From CAIWHR01 sp963724975 (GTDB taxonomy: Bacteria; Pseudomonadota; Gammaproteobacteria; Burkholderiales; Casimicrobiaceae), in contig CAVRXB010000003.1 in assembly GCA_963724975.1 (NCBI GenBank), positions 1 through 64,000 on the forward strand: a stretch of 64,000 nucleotides of DNA. The letters are read 5' to 3'. The notes under the pieces are model-generated. The model was given only the letters and a program-made list of their open reading frames with translations. It made no database searches and was not told the DNA's origin. Below, in pieces: positions 1 to 8,841 of the stretch; the first letter of the stretch is position 1; each line of letters begins with the position of its first letter. Made by a program: the position numbers and the translations under genes.

Positions 1-2132
1 GGTTCACCCTGGTGCCGGATGGGCACGCCGCGCAGTTCCAAGTCCCGCTGCGTACCATCCACGTTTAGCAGTTGCGTTTCCAGCTGTATCGACGCGCCCG
101 CGAGGGCGCGCCCATGCAGCGCCTTGACGCGCGCGTCGACGTCGGGCGGATTGGCGAGCACGCGGTCGGCGCCGAGGACGTCCTCGCGCCTGCGGCCGGT
201 AAATCTTTCGTAAGTAGTGTTGACGTCGACGATGCGGAAATTCGCGTCGCGCAGCACCAGCGCATCCTCCCAGGCGTCAAACATCGCCCGATACTGCGCC
301 GCGCTTGCGCGCAAGGCCTCATCGGTGAGCTTGCGTTCGGTGATGTCGCGAACGAGGGTGAGTGCGTGTGGACGGCCGTGATAGCGCACCGGAATAGCCC
401 GGATTTCCATGTTGCGCAGCAAGCCGCTCTTGTGCCGCGTCACGTGCTCACCCTGCGAGCGCTCGCCCGCCAACGCCGCGCGCACCAACCTCATGCAAGC
501 CTCGCGGCCGTCCGCAGGAATGAACATGGCGCAGTCCGCGCCCTCGATTTCCGCGCGATCGAAGCCATGCAGCTCCACGAAGGCTGGATTGACGTCCGCG
601 ATCCGACCGCTGTCGTCCCACAGCGCCATGCCGTCTATCGAGGCATTAAAGATTTCGCGGTATTGCTCTTCGCTCGCTCGAGCCGTGGCTTCGATACGCT
701 TGCGCTCGGTCACGTCGCGGATGATCGCGAGCACGTGCGGCTCCCCGCGATATTGGACGGGAATTGTCCTCACCTCGACCTCGATGCGCTCCCCGTCCTT
801 GCGCAGCGTTTCCAGCTCCACTGCGCAGGGCGTTCCCGCAAGGGTCCGCTGAACCAGCTCGCGGCGGCGCTCGGCATACTCTGCCGGCATCGCGGCGCGG
901 TAGTCGCTGCGCAGCACTTCCTCGCGCGTGAATCCGTGGATGCGCTCGTATGCGGCGTTGACGTCGACCCGCCGCGGGGTCGAATCCCAGAGAACGAGCG
1001 CATCCGCGGAAGCGTCGAAGATCGCCCGATATTGTTCTTCGCTCGATCGCAACGCCGCCTCCGCGCGCGATCGCTCGATTTCGGTATGCACGCGCGCAGC
1101 GAAGATCTTCAGCATCGACTCGACCAGCTCAAGATTAGGCAGCGGCTTGCGGGAGGCGACCGCAATGATGCCCAACACGGTACCGTTGCTGCTCGTGAGG
1201 GGAAGCCCCGCATGGCTGTCGGCTTCCATTGCCGCGAACACCCCGTCATTGGGGAAGCGTTCGCAGAGTCGATCGGGCAAGGCGGAGTAGCCTGACCGGA
1301 GGACCTGCTCGCATGGCGTCCCCGCGATCGGGTACTCGAAGTCCTCGATCATGCGGCCGTCCTTGTAGAACGCCAGGGTCTTCAGCGTTCCCTGATCCTC
1401 CGGCTTGGGTAAGGCAATGTACGCGATCTCCACACCCAGCACGGCGGCAAGCACGCGCACCAGCTCGCGAAATACTCCCGCCCCTTCCGCGCTCGAAACC
1501 GCGACCGCGGCCCTTCGTAATGCCTCTTCGGCGCGGCCATGCTCGATCTCCGCGCTCATGCGCATGGCGAAGATCTTCAACATCGACTCCGCCAGCTCAG
1601 GATCGGCCATCGCGGTCCGAGTCATCGTCACCAGGAGGCCAAGCGATTCGCCCGACCCGTCGAACAGCGGATACGCCGCGTAACAATCCATGCCCTTGGC
1701 GGCAAATATCGTGCCCGGGTCGAAATCCGCGGAGACGCCTTGTGCTACGTAGCGGAATTCACGGCCGACGACCCGCGCACATGGCGTGCCGGCGAGCGCG
1801 TAGGTGAAGTTGCGCAGCGGGCGGCCGTCCAGCCACGCGGCGAGCGATCGCATGTGAGTCCGCCCGACGTCGTCGAACACCGCGACGAAGGCGACATCGA
1901 CCTCGAGGATATCCGCAAGCTCGGCGATGAGCGCCTCGTACACCCGCGGGCCGCCCGCCCGGGATACGGCGAAGGCCGCGCGCTGCAATGCCTGTTCGCT
2001 GCGCGAGGAGGTCCCGACTACCGTGCCTCGCGCTTCGCTGGCGGGCGCCGCGGCCACAACCGCGCGCGGATTTTCACGGTCGCGAGCATCGCGTGTCTTC
2101 GTCCCGAGATCTCGATTGGTACGCCGGCTCAT
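1..2132 (-). CDS. Multi-domain GAF/PAS sensor protein, 3' end outside window
   Basis: Reading leftward from an ATG at 2132 there is one uninterrupted frame to the window edge, about 710 codons, so the C-terminal output domain is not visible. After a charged, Ala-rich N-terminus, two GAF-like domains (about residues 55-210 and 225-350, both containing an AGTPC segment) are followed by three PAS domains starting near residues 362, 489 and 614. Each PAS domain opens with a SEEQYR- or SAAQYR-type linker and the first two end in a DVTERK/DITERK PAC motif. Such proteins sense small molecules or redox state and usually end in a histidine kinase, GGDEF or EAL domain; which one applies here cannot be told. 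No transmembrane segment is visible, so it is probably cytoplasmic. The complementary long open frames are GC-driven shadows. Confidence 0.85.
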   Translation of the reverse strand, partial: MSRRTNRDLGTKTRDARDRENPRAVVAAAPASEARGTVVGTSSRSEQALQRAAFAVSRAGGPRVYEALIAELADILEVDVAFVAVFDDVGRTHMRSLAAWLDGRPLRNFTYALAGTPCARVVGREFRYVAQGVSADFDPGTIFAAKGMDCYAAYPLFDGSGESLGLLVTMTRTAMADPELAESMLKIFAMRMSAEIEHGRAEEALRRAAVAVSSAEGAGVFRELVRVLAAVLGVEIAYIALPKPEDQGTLKTLAFYKDGRMIEDFEYPIAGTPCEQVLRSGYSALPDRLCERFPNDGVFAAMEADSHAGLPLTSSNGTVLGIIAVASRKPLPNLELVESMLKIFAARVHTEIERSRAEAALRSSEEQYRAIFDASADALVLWDSTPRRVDVNAAYERIHGFTREEVLRSDYRAAMPAEYAERRRELVQRTLAGTPCAVELETLRKDGERIEVEVRTIPVQYRGEPHVLAIIRDVTERKRIEATARASEEQYREIFNASIDGMALWDDSGRIADVNPAFVELHGFDRAEIEGADCAMFIPADGREACMRLVRAALAGERSQGEHVTRHKSGLLRNMEIRAIPVRYHGRPHALTLVRDITERKLTDEALRASAAQYRAMFDAWEDALVLRDANFRIVDVNTTYERFTGRRREDVLGADRVLANPPDVDARVKALHGRALAGASIQLETQLLNVDGTQRDLELRGVPIRHQGE

Positions 2133-2260
2133 ATTCCGCCCCGCTCGCGTTAGACTCATCCGAGAGTTTAGCCGCATCTGCCGAATCGGCACCGATGACG
2201 TCCCGCAGCGACCGCTTGAGCTTTGCCTAAGGCGAACGGATAGGGCGCTACCACCGGAGT

Positions 2261-2381
2261 TTGCCGGTCAGAGACCCTTACGGCGCCGACAAGGATGTCC
2301 TCGCCGTCATCTCGAACTGCCCGCAGCTCTACAACTCGTGCAACGGATGCAATCCGACGCCGATTCGCATCATCGAGTGGC
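2261..2381 (+). pseudogene. C-terminal remnant of a DUF1989 (urea carboxylase-associated) protein
   Basis: This frame encodes a conserved DUF1989 C-terminus: a DPYGADKDVLAVISNCPQ-like stretch followed by CNGCNPTPIRI. Members of this family accompany urea amidolyase and urea carboxylase genes. Only about 40 residues are present; no N-terminal part, start codon or ribosome site is recognisable upstream, and the reading frame drifts into unrelated sequence over the 3' end of the converging MFS gene. It is best read as the surviving 3' tail of a deleted gene. Recognition rests on remembered family motifs, not a search. Confidence 0.6.
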
Positions 2382-3575
2382 AACCCTCGAGCGGATCGGA
2401 GACGCCGGCGCGATCGTGTCTTCCCGCTGGCACATCGCTGCGACGCTTGCTCCCAGCAGGATGACGACGGACGCCGCGAGGCTCGCGTTGAGCGAGTGCG
2501 CGGCGTCGGCGATCCATCCGGTGAGTACCGGCCCGATAGACTGGCCGATCGCGAACACGACGGTGAACGCCGCCATCGCGGGTCCCCATGCAGTCTTCGG
2601 GAGCGATGTCTTGATCAGATCGGTGATGCTGGCGGGAACCGAGAACATCGCGGTCCCGAAGAAGAACGCGGAAAGGATCATCGCGGGCAGCGCCGTGCTG
2701 TAGAGCGGTATCGCTGCGCCGATGCTGATCACTACGCCCACTGCGGCGAGCATCTTCGCGGCCGACCACCGTGCGCGCGGCACGCGCCAGACGATCGGAG
2801 CAAGCATCGTGGCAACTCCGAGCGTGCCCCAAGTGAGCGCGACGCTCACGGCCGAGGCGCCGCGCGAGACCATCCATGTGATCACGAACGTCATGTAGGC
2901 GATGTAGCCCAGACCGAAAAGGAAATAGCTCGCGAGCGCGCCCTGGAATGCGCTCATCGACCACGGCTTGGCCGTAGCGCCTGCCGCCGGCTCCGTGATC
3001 CGTCGCGACGCCCGGATGCTCGCGATCGCGAAGACCACCGAAACGCCACCGATTGCAAGCCACGCGCTGCGCCACGCGACGTCACCGAGCGTCGCGAGCA
3101 GCCAAGGGATACCCACACCCGACATGACGATCCCGGCACCGGCTCCGCCGAAGTAGACAGCAATCGCGCTCTTCGAGACCTCCGGCCGATCGGGATAGAG
3201 ATTGCTTACAAGAACGGCGCCGGAGATATAGACCATCGCGGAGCTCATGCCTGCGACTGCGCGCAGGGCCATCTGCCCGCCAAAGCTTTCGGTGAGACCT
3301 GCGCCGAGGAGGGCCAGAACGGTCACCACCAGTCCGAACGAGAACAACCGCCGATTGCCCAGGCGCGGAACGTAGTGCGTGCAAAGCAGCGCTCCGACAA
3401 GGTAGCCGAGCGCGTTGGCGGTGTTGAGCGAGCCCGCCTGCGAGTAGCTGAGATCCATCTCGGCGCGCATCGCAGGCAGGATCAGCGCATAGGCGAATCG
3501 CGCGAACGACGTGGCAACGGCGGGGCCGAGGGAAAGCGCCGCAAGCACCCGGAAGCGGCGGCCGAAATTCGTCAT
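2370..3575 (-). CDS. MFS transporter, YbfB/YjiJ-like
   Basis: A roughly 400-residue hydrophobic protein with about 12 predicted membrane segments. The N-terminal segment (GPAVATSFARFAYALILPAM) and the following LVGALL...RLGNRRLF loop resemble the YbfB/YjiJ family of major facilitator transporters, whose substrates are mostly unknown. The start at 3575 (MTNFGRRF) is chosen because it precedes the conserved region directly; an in-frame ATG at 3596 adds seven residues and neither has a strong ribosome site. It is transcribed leftward as a single gene. Its 3' end overlaps the DUF1989 remnant on the other strand. Confidence 0.85.
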   Translation of the reverse strand: MTNFGRRFRVLAALSLGPAVATSFARFAYALILPAMRAEMDLSYSQAGSLNTANALGYLVGALLCTHYVPRLGNRRLFSFGLVVTVLALLGAGLTESFGGQMALRAVAGMSSAMVYISGAVLVSNLYPDRPEVSKSAIAVYFGGAGAGIVMSGVGIPWLLATLGDVAWRSAWLAIGGVSVVFAIASIRASRRITEPAAGATAKPWSMSAFQGALASYFLFGLGYIAYMTFVITWMVSRGASAVSVALTWGTLGVATMLAPIVWRVPRARWSAAKMLAAVGVVISIGAAIPLYSTALPAMILSAFFFGTAMFSVPASITDLIKTSLPKTAWGPAMAAFTVVFAIGQSIGPVLTGWIADAAHSLNASLAASVVILLGASVAAMCQREDTIAPASPIRSRVATR

Positions 3576-3867
3576 GGCGGAAGGTTGGCGTGGCATGAAG
3601 ACTGCAACCCGTGCAAATGTGGAGTTGCGAGTCTAGGGCGCACGTGCAACAGGACGATTTCATCGATGGGCCGGTATTGTTTCGTTTGTTTCGCTGTCGC
3701 GAGCGATAGTGGAAGTTGAAGTGCTTGCGCGTGCGGCGGATGCCGGCCGCCTGTGACCCTGCGTTGGCTGAGTACTCGGCGGCGGAGTGGGATCGCCAGT
3801 GCGGGCCAATGCCGGGCTCAACGGCACCGCGATCGGGCACACATACGTGGTACAAAAAACCGAACGA

Positions 3868-5145
3868 TTACTTGCCCACTGAAACCTTCCCCTTTGTCTT
3901 GGGTAGGCCTTGTGCCATCGCGTAGCTTCGTCCGAATCCTCTGTTTCCTGTGACCATGACATCGAACACGCAGAATCGTTTGAGACGTGGGGACTGAATA
4001 GCGCTGCACGTTTGTTCTGCGACATCGATGTTCACGCCTTGCACCGGCACGGTGAAGGGAAGTTCACACTGCCCACTCTCGCTTGGCCAAGTACGCATGG
4101 TGTAAGTCTTGGTTGATGTGCCTGGCGCATAGTCGAACAACGTACTCGAATCGTTCACTCGCCAGGAGTCAGCGAATTTGACGTAGAGCGCTTTGTATCG
4201 ATCTTGCAGGTCGGCAGGTTTCACGCCCATCGAAGACCCGTCGGAAAGCGCGGGCAACCATCCATCAGAAGGGACGTCGCCCGCGACCCCTGATGCCGCG
4301 GGTGGAGGCGTCATGTCCACGTCCAGGTACCACAGATTTTGAGAAGCCCACCAATGCGGGGTGATTTGAACGCCCGTGTAGTCAGCGTGCTCAATTCGCA
4401 ATTCACCTGTTTTCGCGTCTTTCCATATCTTGGTGCCGTCGTTTAGGGACATCCCGCTTACGCGACCTGTCACGAGTACCCCATCGACTCGGAGCTGCAT
4501 GCCGTTGGAATCGGGTTGGCCGCTGATGTTCGGCTGGTATGTAACGCGCTGCTTGCCCACACGCACAGCAGCTGCCGTATTGAGGCTCACGCAACTTGAT
4601 AGGCCTGTGTGTGGATTTGCGGGGATAGGGCCACTCGTGGCCACAGGTGTCATTCGGGTCTGAACTTCGTACTTCTCGAGGTGCTTGAGCATCACGAACT
4701 CTCCCGCCCCTTGAAAGTCGTAATGAATTCCGTTCGTAGTCGTGATATGCGGATCTCCGTGAACTCCAGGCCCGTACACTGAATACCCCCCTGACCCCAT
4801 CAGAAAGGTTCGGATGCTGATGTAATGGATGCCTAGGGTCAGGGTTGCAGTGCCTGATATTTGTCCCGCGCTGGTTGTCAGCTCCGTGGTGGCCACGTTT
4901 GCGCCGGTGTCGGACACCCAAAACCGTTTAGCCTCCGTGGGCGATCCCGAATAGGTCGCTTCCCAGTTGAACGTTGACGAGGTTGTTCTGAAGAATCCAA
5001 CTGGATTTGTGGTGCTTGTTACAGTACAGGGGGATACCGAGCAGTCTTTTGTCACTGACACTGTTACAGCAAATGCGACGCCCGTCGGCCAAACACATAA
5101 ACTCAGCGCCGCGGCAACACCCAGGATATTCTTCGCGCTAAGCAT
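3868..5145 (-). CDS. Secreted protein with a von Willebrand factor type D-like domain
   Basis: A 425-residue protein with a clear Sec signal peptide (about residues 1-26, ending AFA). An N-terminal beta-rich section of about 110 residues resembling an Ig-like fold leads to a vWD-type motif near residue 130 (HGDPHITTTNGIHYDFQGAG) followed by EFVML. In bacterial relatives this motif marks large secreted or surface proteins; the ligand is unknown. A few cysteines could form disulfides. The gene is visibly lower in GC and uses more A/T-ending codons than its neighbours, which suggests acquisition by transfer. The downstream spacer to the MFS start holds no other recognisable gene. Confidence 0.75.
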   Translation of the reverse strand: MLSAKNILGVAAALSLCVWPTGVAFAVTVSVTKDCSVSPCTVTSTTNPVGFFRTTSSTFNWEATYSGSPTEAKRFWVSDTGANVATTELTTSAGQISGTATLTLGIHYISIRTFLMGSGGYSVYGPGVHGDPHITTTNGIHYDFQGAGEFVMLKHLEKYEVQTRMTPVATSGPIPANPHTGLSSCVSLNTAAAVRVGKQRVTYQPNISGQPDSNGMQLRVDGVLVTGRVSGMSLNDGTKIWKDAKTGELRIEHADYTGVQITPHWWASQNLWYLDVDMTPPPAASGVAGDVPSDGWLPALSDGSSMGVKPADLQDRYKALYVKFADSWRVNDSSTLFDYAPGTSTKTYTMRTWPSESGQCELPFTVPVQGVNIDVAEQTCSAIQSPRLKRFCVFDVMVTGNRGFGRSYAMAQGLPKTKGKVSVGK

Positions 5146-5202
5146 AGATCCTCCTAAAGTTGAGTTCGGGTAAACGCCGCCGGCAACGCCGCCCGCAGTC
5201 CC

Positions 5203-6207
5203 TTAGCTCGCGGTCTTCGGACAGACGCGATCGATATTGACTTCGGCGCCCGTGTCGGGGGGAACCGGCCCAGCGCTCGGGAAGAATATGCGCACGCGTA
5301 TCTGCGACAGCACCGTACCGGCACGAACGAATGTTGCCGGTACAAACGCCCCGGCGAGATCGACGAAGGTCGGCAAGCCCTGCGGATTCTCGGGCCGGAA
5401 AAACGTTCCCGCATTGTCGCGCAGAAGAAGCTGTGCGCGTACCGGCGTCGGATTAGCTCCCAGATAGGGATTCGGTCCTCTCACCTGCACATCGAACCCA
5501 TTGGCGTTCGCCCATCCGGGAACCGTAGCGAGGTCGGGTGAAATGAGATCGACCACGACCAATCCGTTCTGCGGCGGCGGCGTCGGTTGGCCAAAGCACG
5601 CGTTGATGAGCGGATTGAACGGCATGCCCAACGAGCGGAACGGCACCGGGATGGGCGACGTGTAATTCTGCGGAAAGTTGGGTCCGCTGTCGCCGACGAC
5701 CGGCAGCTGTCCCCCGCACAAATCGAAGCGCGTGCCGAAATCCGTCGGGCTCGTCGTGCGCAACTCGAAGAATCCTTCCGTCCTCCAGCTCTGCAAGCTG
5801 CCGTCGAAGAAAAAGCAGCCCTGCGGGATCGTGATCGTAGTGTCCTGAGTCTTGGATACTGTCTGCGTCCCGCTCGTGAAGACGGGCGTGTAGGGCTGCT
5901 GAACCTCGATCCGGAAATTACCCGGCGGCAGTGCGAGCCCGGTGAGCGTGTGATTGGGACTGTTGTTGGCCGTGAAGCCACCGGGAACGTTACGAAATAC
6001 GGGTGGATTGTCGGCAAGTGAGGCAACACGGACAACCGGCGTGCCCATCGAAGCCGCGGGCGCATCGCTGATGTTCGCCTGCACGTTGACGAGGTTGACG
6101 TCTGCGCCCGGCGAAACCGAAACCGAGTTGACCGAGGGCGTGCAACCGGAAAGGCACGCAACGATGACGGATGCAACGGGAATCGAGGTGCGCAGTCGGG
6201 CGGTCAT
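5203..6207 (-). CDS. Putative lipoprotein, function unknown
   Basis: A 334-residue protein starting at an ATG (6207) with a good Shine-Dalgarno (GGGAG) about 7 nt upstream; a longer in-frame start exists but adds a charged, non-signal leader. The N-terminus has Arg residues, a hydrophobic core and a lipobox ending LSGC, so it should be lipidated and exported. The mature part is rich in Pro, Gly, Asn and Thr with no family I recognise; predicted beta content suggests an extracytoplasmic binding or structural role. The neighbouring vWD-domain gene lies downstream in the same direction, 57 bases away, so the two could be co-transcribed. Confidence 0.65.
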   Translation of the reverse strand: MTARLRTSIPVASVIVACLSGCTPSVNSVSVSPGADVNLVNVQANISDAPAASMGTPVVRVASLADNPPVFRNVPGGFTANNSPNHTLTGLALPPGNFRIEVQQPYTPVFTSGTQTVSKTQDTTITIPQGCFFFDGSLQSWRTEGFFELRTTSPTDFGTRFDLCGGQLPVVGDSGPNFPQNYTSPIPVPFRSLGMPFNPLINACFGQPTPPPQNGLVVVDLISPDLATVPGWANANGFDVQVRGPNPYLGANPTPVRAQLLLRDNAGTFFRPENPQGLPTFVDLAGAFVPATFVRAGTVLSQIRVRIFFPSAGPVPPDTGAEVNIDRVCPKTAS

Positions 6208-6485
6208 GGCAAGCTCCCTGGACGTGAAGATTGTTCTTGCGCCAAGGACAATAGGATAGCGCGAAAGCCGATGGGCGCAACTGGGGGGAGGGCATGCGCC
6301 AGTTGGGGCCACTGCAATTCCCGGCCCTTCGATTGTGCGCCGGCATCACGCCCAAGTGGGAACGATCTGCACTCCGACGCCGGCGAAACAAATGAAACAA
6401 AAGGAGCCCCGCGACGAAGTCTGCTCGTTGCATTCGGTGCATATACTTCACAAAACAATGACACAGCGCCGCGAAAGGAGGACCA

Positions 6486-7829
6486 ATGAATGCCGCACCG
6501 CTGGTTGAGTCCCCCACGGACTCGCAGGCTCGCTTTGATCGCGCGCTCACGATGCTCCATACGCATCGCGGCAATCCGCTCGCCGAAGTCGACCACCTGC
6601 TTGCCGACGATCCCGGTTTCGTGCCTGGACATTGTCTGCGCGCCGCGCTGCTCGTACTAAGCAACAGCAGCAGCGTGCACACTCCGCTCGCCACCAGTAT
6701 CGCCGCGATCGAATCCGCGGGGCAAAAGGCTTCCGAACGTGAACATCGCCATGCCGGCGCCGCGCGCGCGTGGCTCGACGCGGATCCGGAGCGCGCGCTC
6801 GAGCATTACGCGGCCATCGTCGTCGATTGGCCCCACGATATTCTTGCGCTGACGATCGCGCACGCGCTCGATTTTAGGCTTGGCAGGCGGCGGATGTTGC
6901 GCGACAGGGTGGCCCAGGTGCTTCCCGAGTGGAACGAGTCTGTTCCGGGCTATGCGAGCGTGCTCGCGATGTATGCGTTCGGGCTCGAGGAAAATGGGCA
7001 GCGGCGGCGCGCCGAAGCGACCGCACGGCGCGCACTTGCGCTCGCTCCCGGCCATCCCGGAGCCATTCACGTCGTAACCCACGTGATGGAGATGCAAGGA
7101 CGCGCGCGTGCGGGGCTCGAATGGCTCGCGGCAACCGAATCGTCCTGGGCCGAGGGGACCGGCTACAGCGTTCATCTCGCGTGGCACCGCGCCGTCTTTC
7201 AGCTGGAAATGGACGACCCCACGTCGGCGCTGGCAACCTATGATTCGCGTCTCGCGCCCCGTCCCACATCGAATGGCCTTGCGCTCGTCGATGCATCGGC
7301 GTTGCTGTGGCGCTTGGCGCTGCGCAACGTCGACCTTGGCGATCGCTGGCGCAGTCTCGCCGATCGCTGGGAGGCTCGCCTCACGCCCGGCGCACCGACC
7401 TTCCAGGCCGTGCATGCGATGATGACATTCGCCGCTGCGGGACGCGACGCTGCGTCCGCACAGGTGCTCGATTCATTGCGCCGCGCCAGCACGCGAGCGA
7501 GCGTCGCGACGTCACCCGACGAGGCGCTGGCCGGACCGTTGTGTGAAGCCTTTCTCGCCTTCGTTCGCAAGGATTTCGCGCGCTGCGTCGAGCGTCTCAA
7601 TCACGTTCGTCATCTGGCTCATCAATGCGGAGGAAGTCTTGCCCAATGCGACCTCATCCACCTCACGTTGACCGAGGCGGCGCTTCGCGCCCGCCAGGAC
7701 CGCCTTGCGCGCGCGCTGGCGGCGGAACGCGCGGCGCTCAGGCCGACCAGTCTCCTCAATCGATTGTTGCTGGCGCGCGCCGCGAGTTTGATGGCGTCGG
7801 GCCAACGGGAATCCGCCCACGCGACGTGA
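6486..7829 (+). CDS. Tetratricopeptide repeat protein, TTC38-like
   Basis: A 447-residue soluble protein. The start at 6486 is supported by a strong AAAGGAGG ribosome site. Helical repeat sequence runs through most of the protein; the central segment (YASVLAMYAFGLEENGQ, then ARRALAL.PGHPGAIHVVTHVMEMQGR) matches the conserved core of the TTC38 family, which occurs in bacteria and eukaryotes without an assigned biochemical role. It has no signal peptide. The gene stands alone on the plus strand and converges on the Bug receptor gene with only 3 bases between stop codons. Confidence 0.8.
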   Translation: MNAAPLVESPTDSQARFDRALTMLHTHRGNPLAEVDHLLADDPGFVPGHCLRAALLVLSNSSSVHTPLATSIAAIESAGQKASEREHRHAGAARAWLDADPERALEHYAAIVVDWPHDILALTIAHALDFRLGRRRMLRDRVAQVLPEWNESVPGYASVLAMYAFGLEENGQRRRAEATARRALALAPGHPGAIHVVTHVMEMQGRARAGLEWLAATESSWAEGTGYSVHLAWHRAVFQLEMDDPTSALATYDSRLAPRPTSNGLALVDASALLWRLALRNVDLGDRWRSLADRWEARLTPGAPTFQAVHAMMTFAAAGRDAASAQVLDSLRRASTRASVATSPDEALAGPLCEAFLAFVRKDFARCVERLNHVRHLAHQCGGSLAQCDLIHLTLTEAALRARQDRLARALAAERAALRPTSLLNRLLLARAASLMASGQRESAHAT

Positions 7830-7832
7830 CGC

Positions 7833-8801
7833 TTACTGCAGCTCGATTCCCGTCTCCTTGACGAGCTTCGCGTATTTCGCGAGCTCGCTGCGGAAGAACT
7901 GGTTCGCGTATTCCGTCGTGCTGATGTTGATCGTGTTGCCCTGCTTGGTCATCGCCTCGCGCACGTCGGGCGTCGCGAAGGCCGTCGCAAACGCGTCATG
8001 GACACGCTTCGCGTCGGCCGGCGGCAATTTCGCGGGACCGATGACCGCGAACCAGCCCTCGACCAGGTAATTCGGGAGGCCCTGCTCGACCATAGTCGGA
8101 ATCTCCGGCGCCGCAGGCAGGCGCTGCGCGGTGCCGACTCCGATCGCGCGCAGCGCACCGCTTTTCAAATGCTGCTGCACCGACGGCAACGATAGAGCCC
8201 CGATCTCGACCTGGCCGCCGAGCAGGTCGGTGAGCATCGGGCCCACCCCCTTGTAAGGCACATGCGCTGCCGTGACGCCCGCCTCCTCGAAGAACATCGC
8301 GGCCGCGAGGTGCAATATCGTGCCATTGCCGGACGAGCCGTAATTGTATTTGCCGGGATTGGCCTTCAGCAGCGCGATCAGCTCCTGCGCGTTCTTTGCG
8401 GGGACCTTTGCGTTGACGACGATCACGATCGGCGTCGAGCCAATGACAGCGATCGGCGTAATGTCCGCGATAGGATCGAACGGTACGGATTTGTAGACGC
8501 TCGGGTAGATGACGTGATTGTTCGACACGATCGACAGTGTGTACCCGTCGGCCGCCGACTTCACCAGTGCCGACGTGCCGACAATGCCACCCGCTCCGGG
8601 CTGATTCTCGATCACGACGGGCGCCGCCAGCGCCTTCGACAGCGCGGGCTGCGCAGCGCGCGTGATCGTGTCCACACCCGAGGCTGTCGCAACGGGAAGA
8701 ATGAACTTGACCGGCCGCTCGCCCATTTGCGCATGCGCCGGCGCCAACATCGCAAGTGCGACAGCGACGAGCAGTCCGCGAGCGGAACGAAGGATCGACA
8801 T
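7833..8801 (-). CDS. Bug-family periplasmic solute-binding protein (TctC-like)
   Basis: A 322-residue protein with a Sec signal peptide (about residues 1-24, cleavage after AHA). The mature part shows the Bug/TctC hallmarks: VIENQPGAGG, GTSALVKSAADGYTL and HVPYKG. Bug proteins bind carboxylates, amides or aromatic acids for tripartite tricarboxylate transporters or signalling. The start at 8801 has AAGGAG 7 nt upstream; longer frames upstream are not protein-like. No TctA/TctB membrane genes are nearby, so this is an orphan receptor, common in Burkholderiales. It follows the CoA-transferase and lyase genes by 40 bases, suggesting it binds their substrate. Confidence 0.9.
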   Translation of the reverse strand: MSILRSARGLLVAVALAMLAPAHAQMGERPVKFILPVATASGVDTITRAAQPALSKALAAPVVIENQPGAGGIVGTSALVKSAADGYTLSIVSNNHVIYPSVYKSVPFDPIADITPIAVIGSTPIVIVVNAKVPAKNAQELIALLKANPGKYNYGSSGNGTILHLAAAMFFEEAGVTAAHVPYKGVGPMLTDLLGGQVEIGALSLPSVQQHLKSGALRAIGVGTAQRLPAAPEIPTMVEQGLPNYLVEGWFAVIGPAKLPPADAKRVHDAFATAFATPDVREAMTKQGNTINISTTEYANQFFRSELAKYAKLVKETGIELQ

Positions 8802-8841
8802 CCGTTTCTCCTTGAGTGGCATTTGCGTCGTCGCGACCGCT

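Noticed and set aside
72..1295. Long plus-strand frame opposite the sensor gene
   Set aside because: Arg/Ala/His-rich translation with no family motif; the minus strand has a continuous frame with GAF and PAS motifs. GC-rich DNA gives such shadows.
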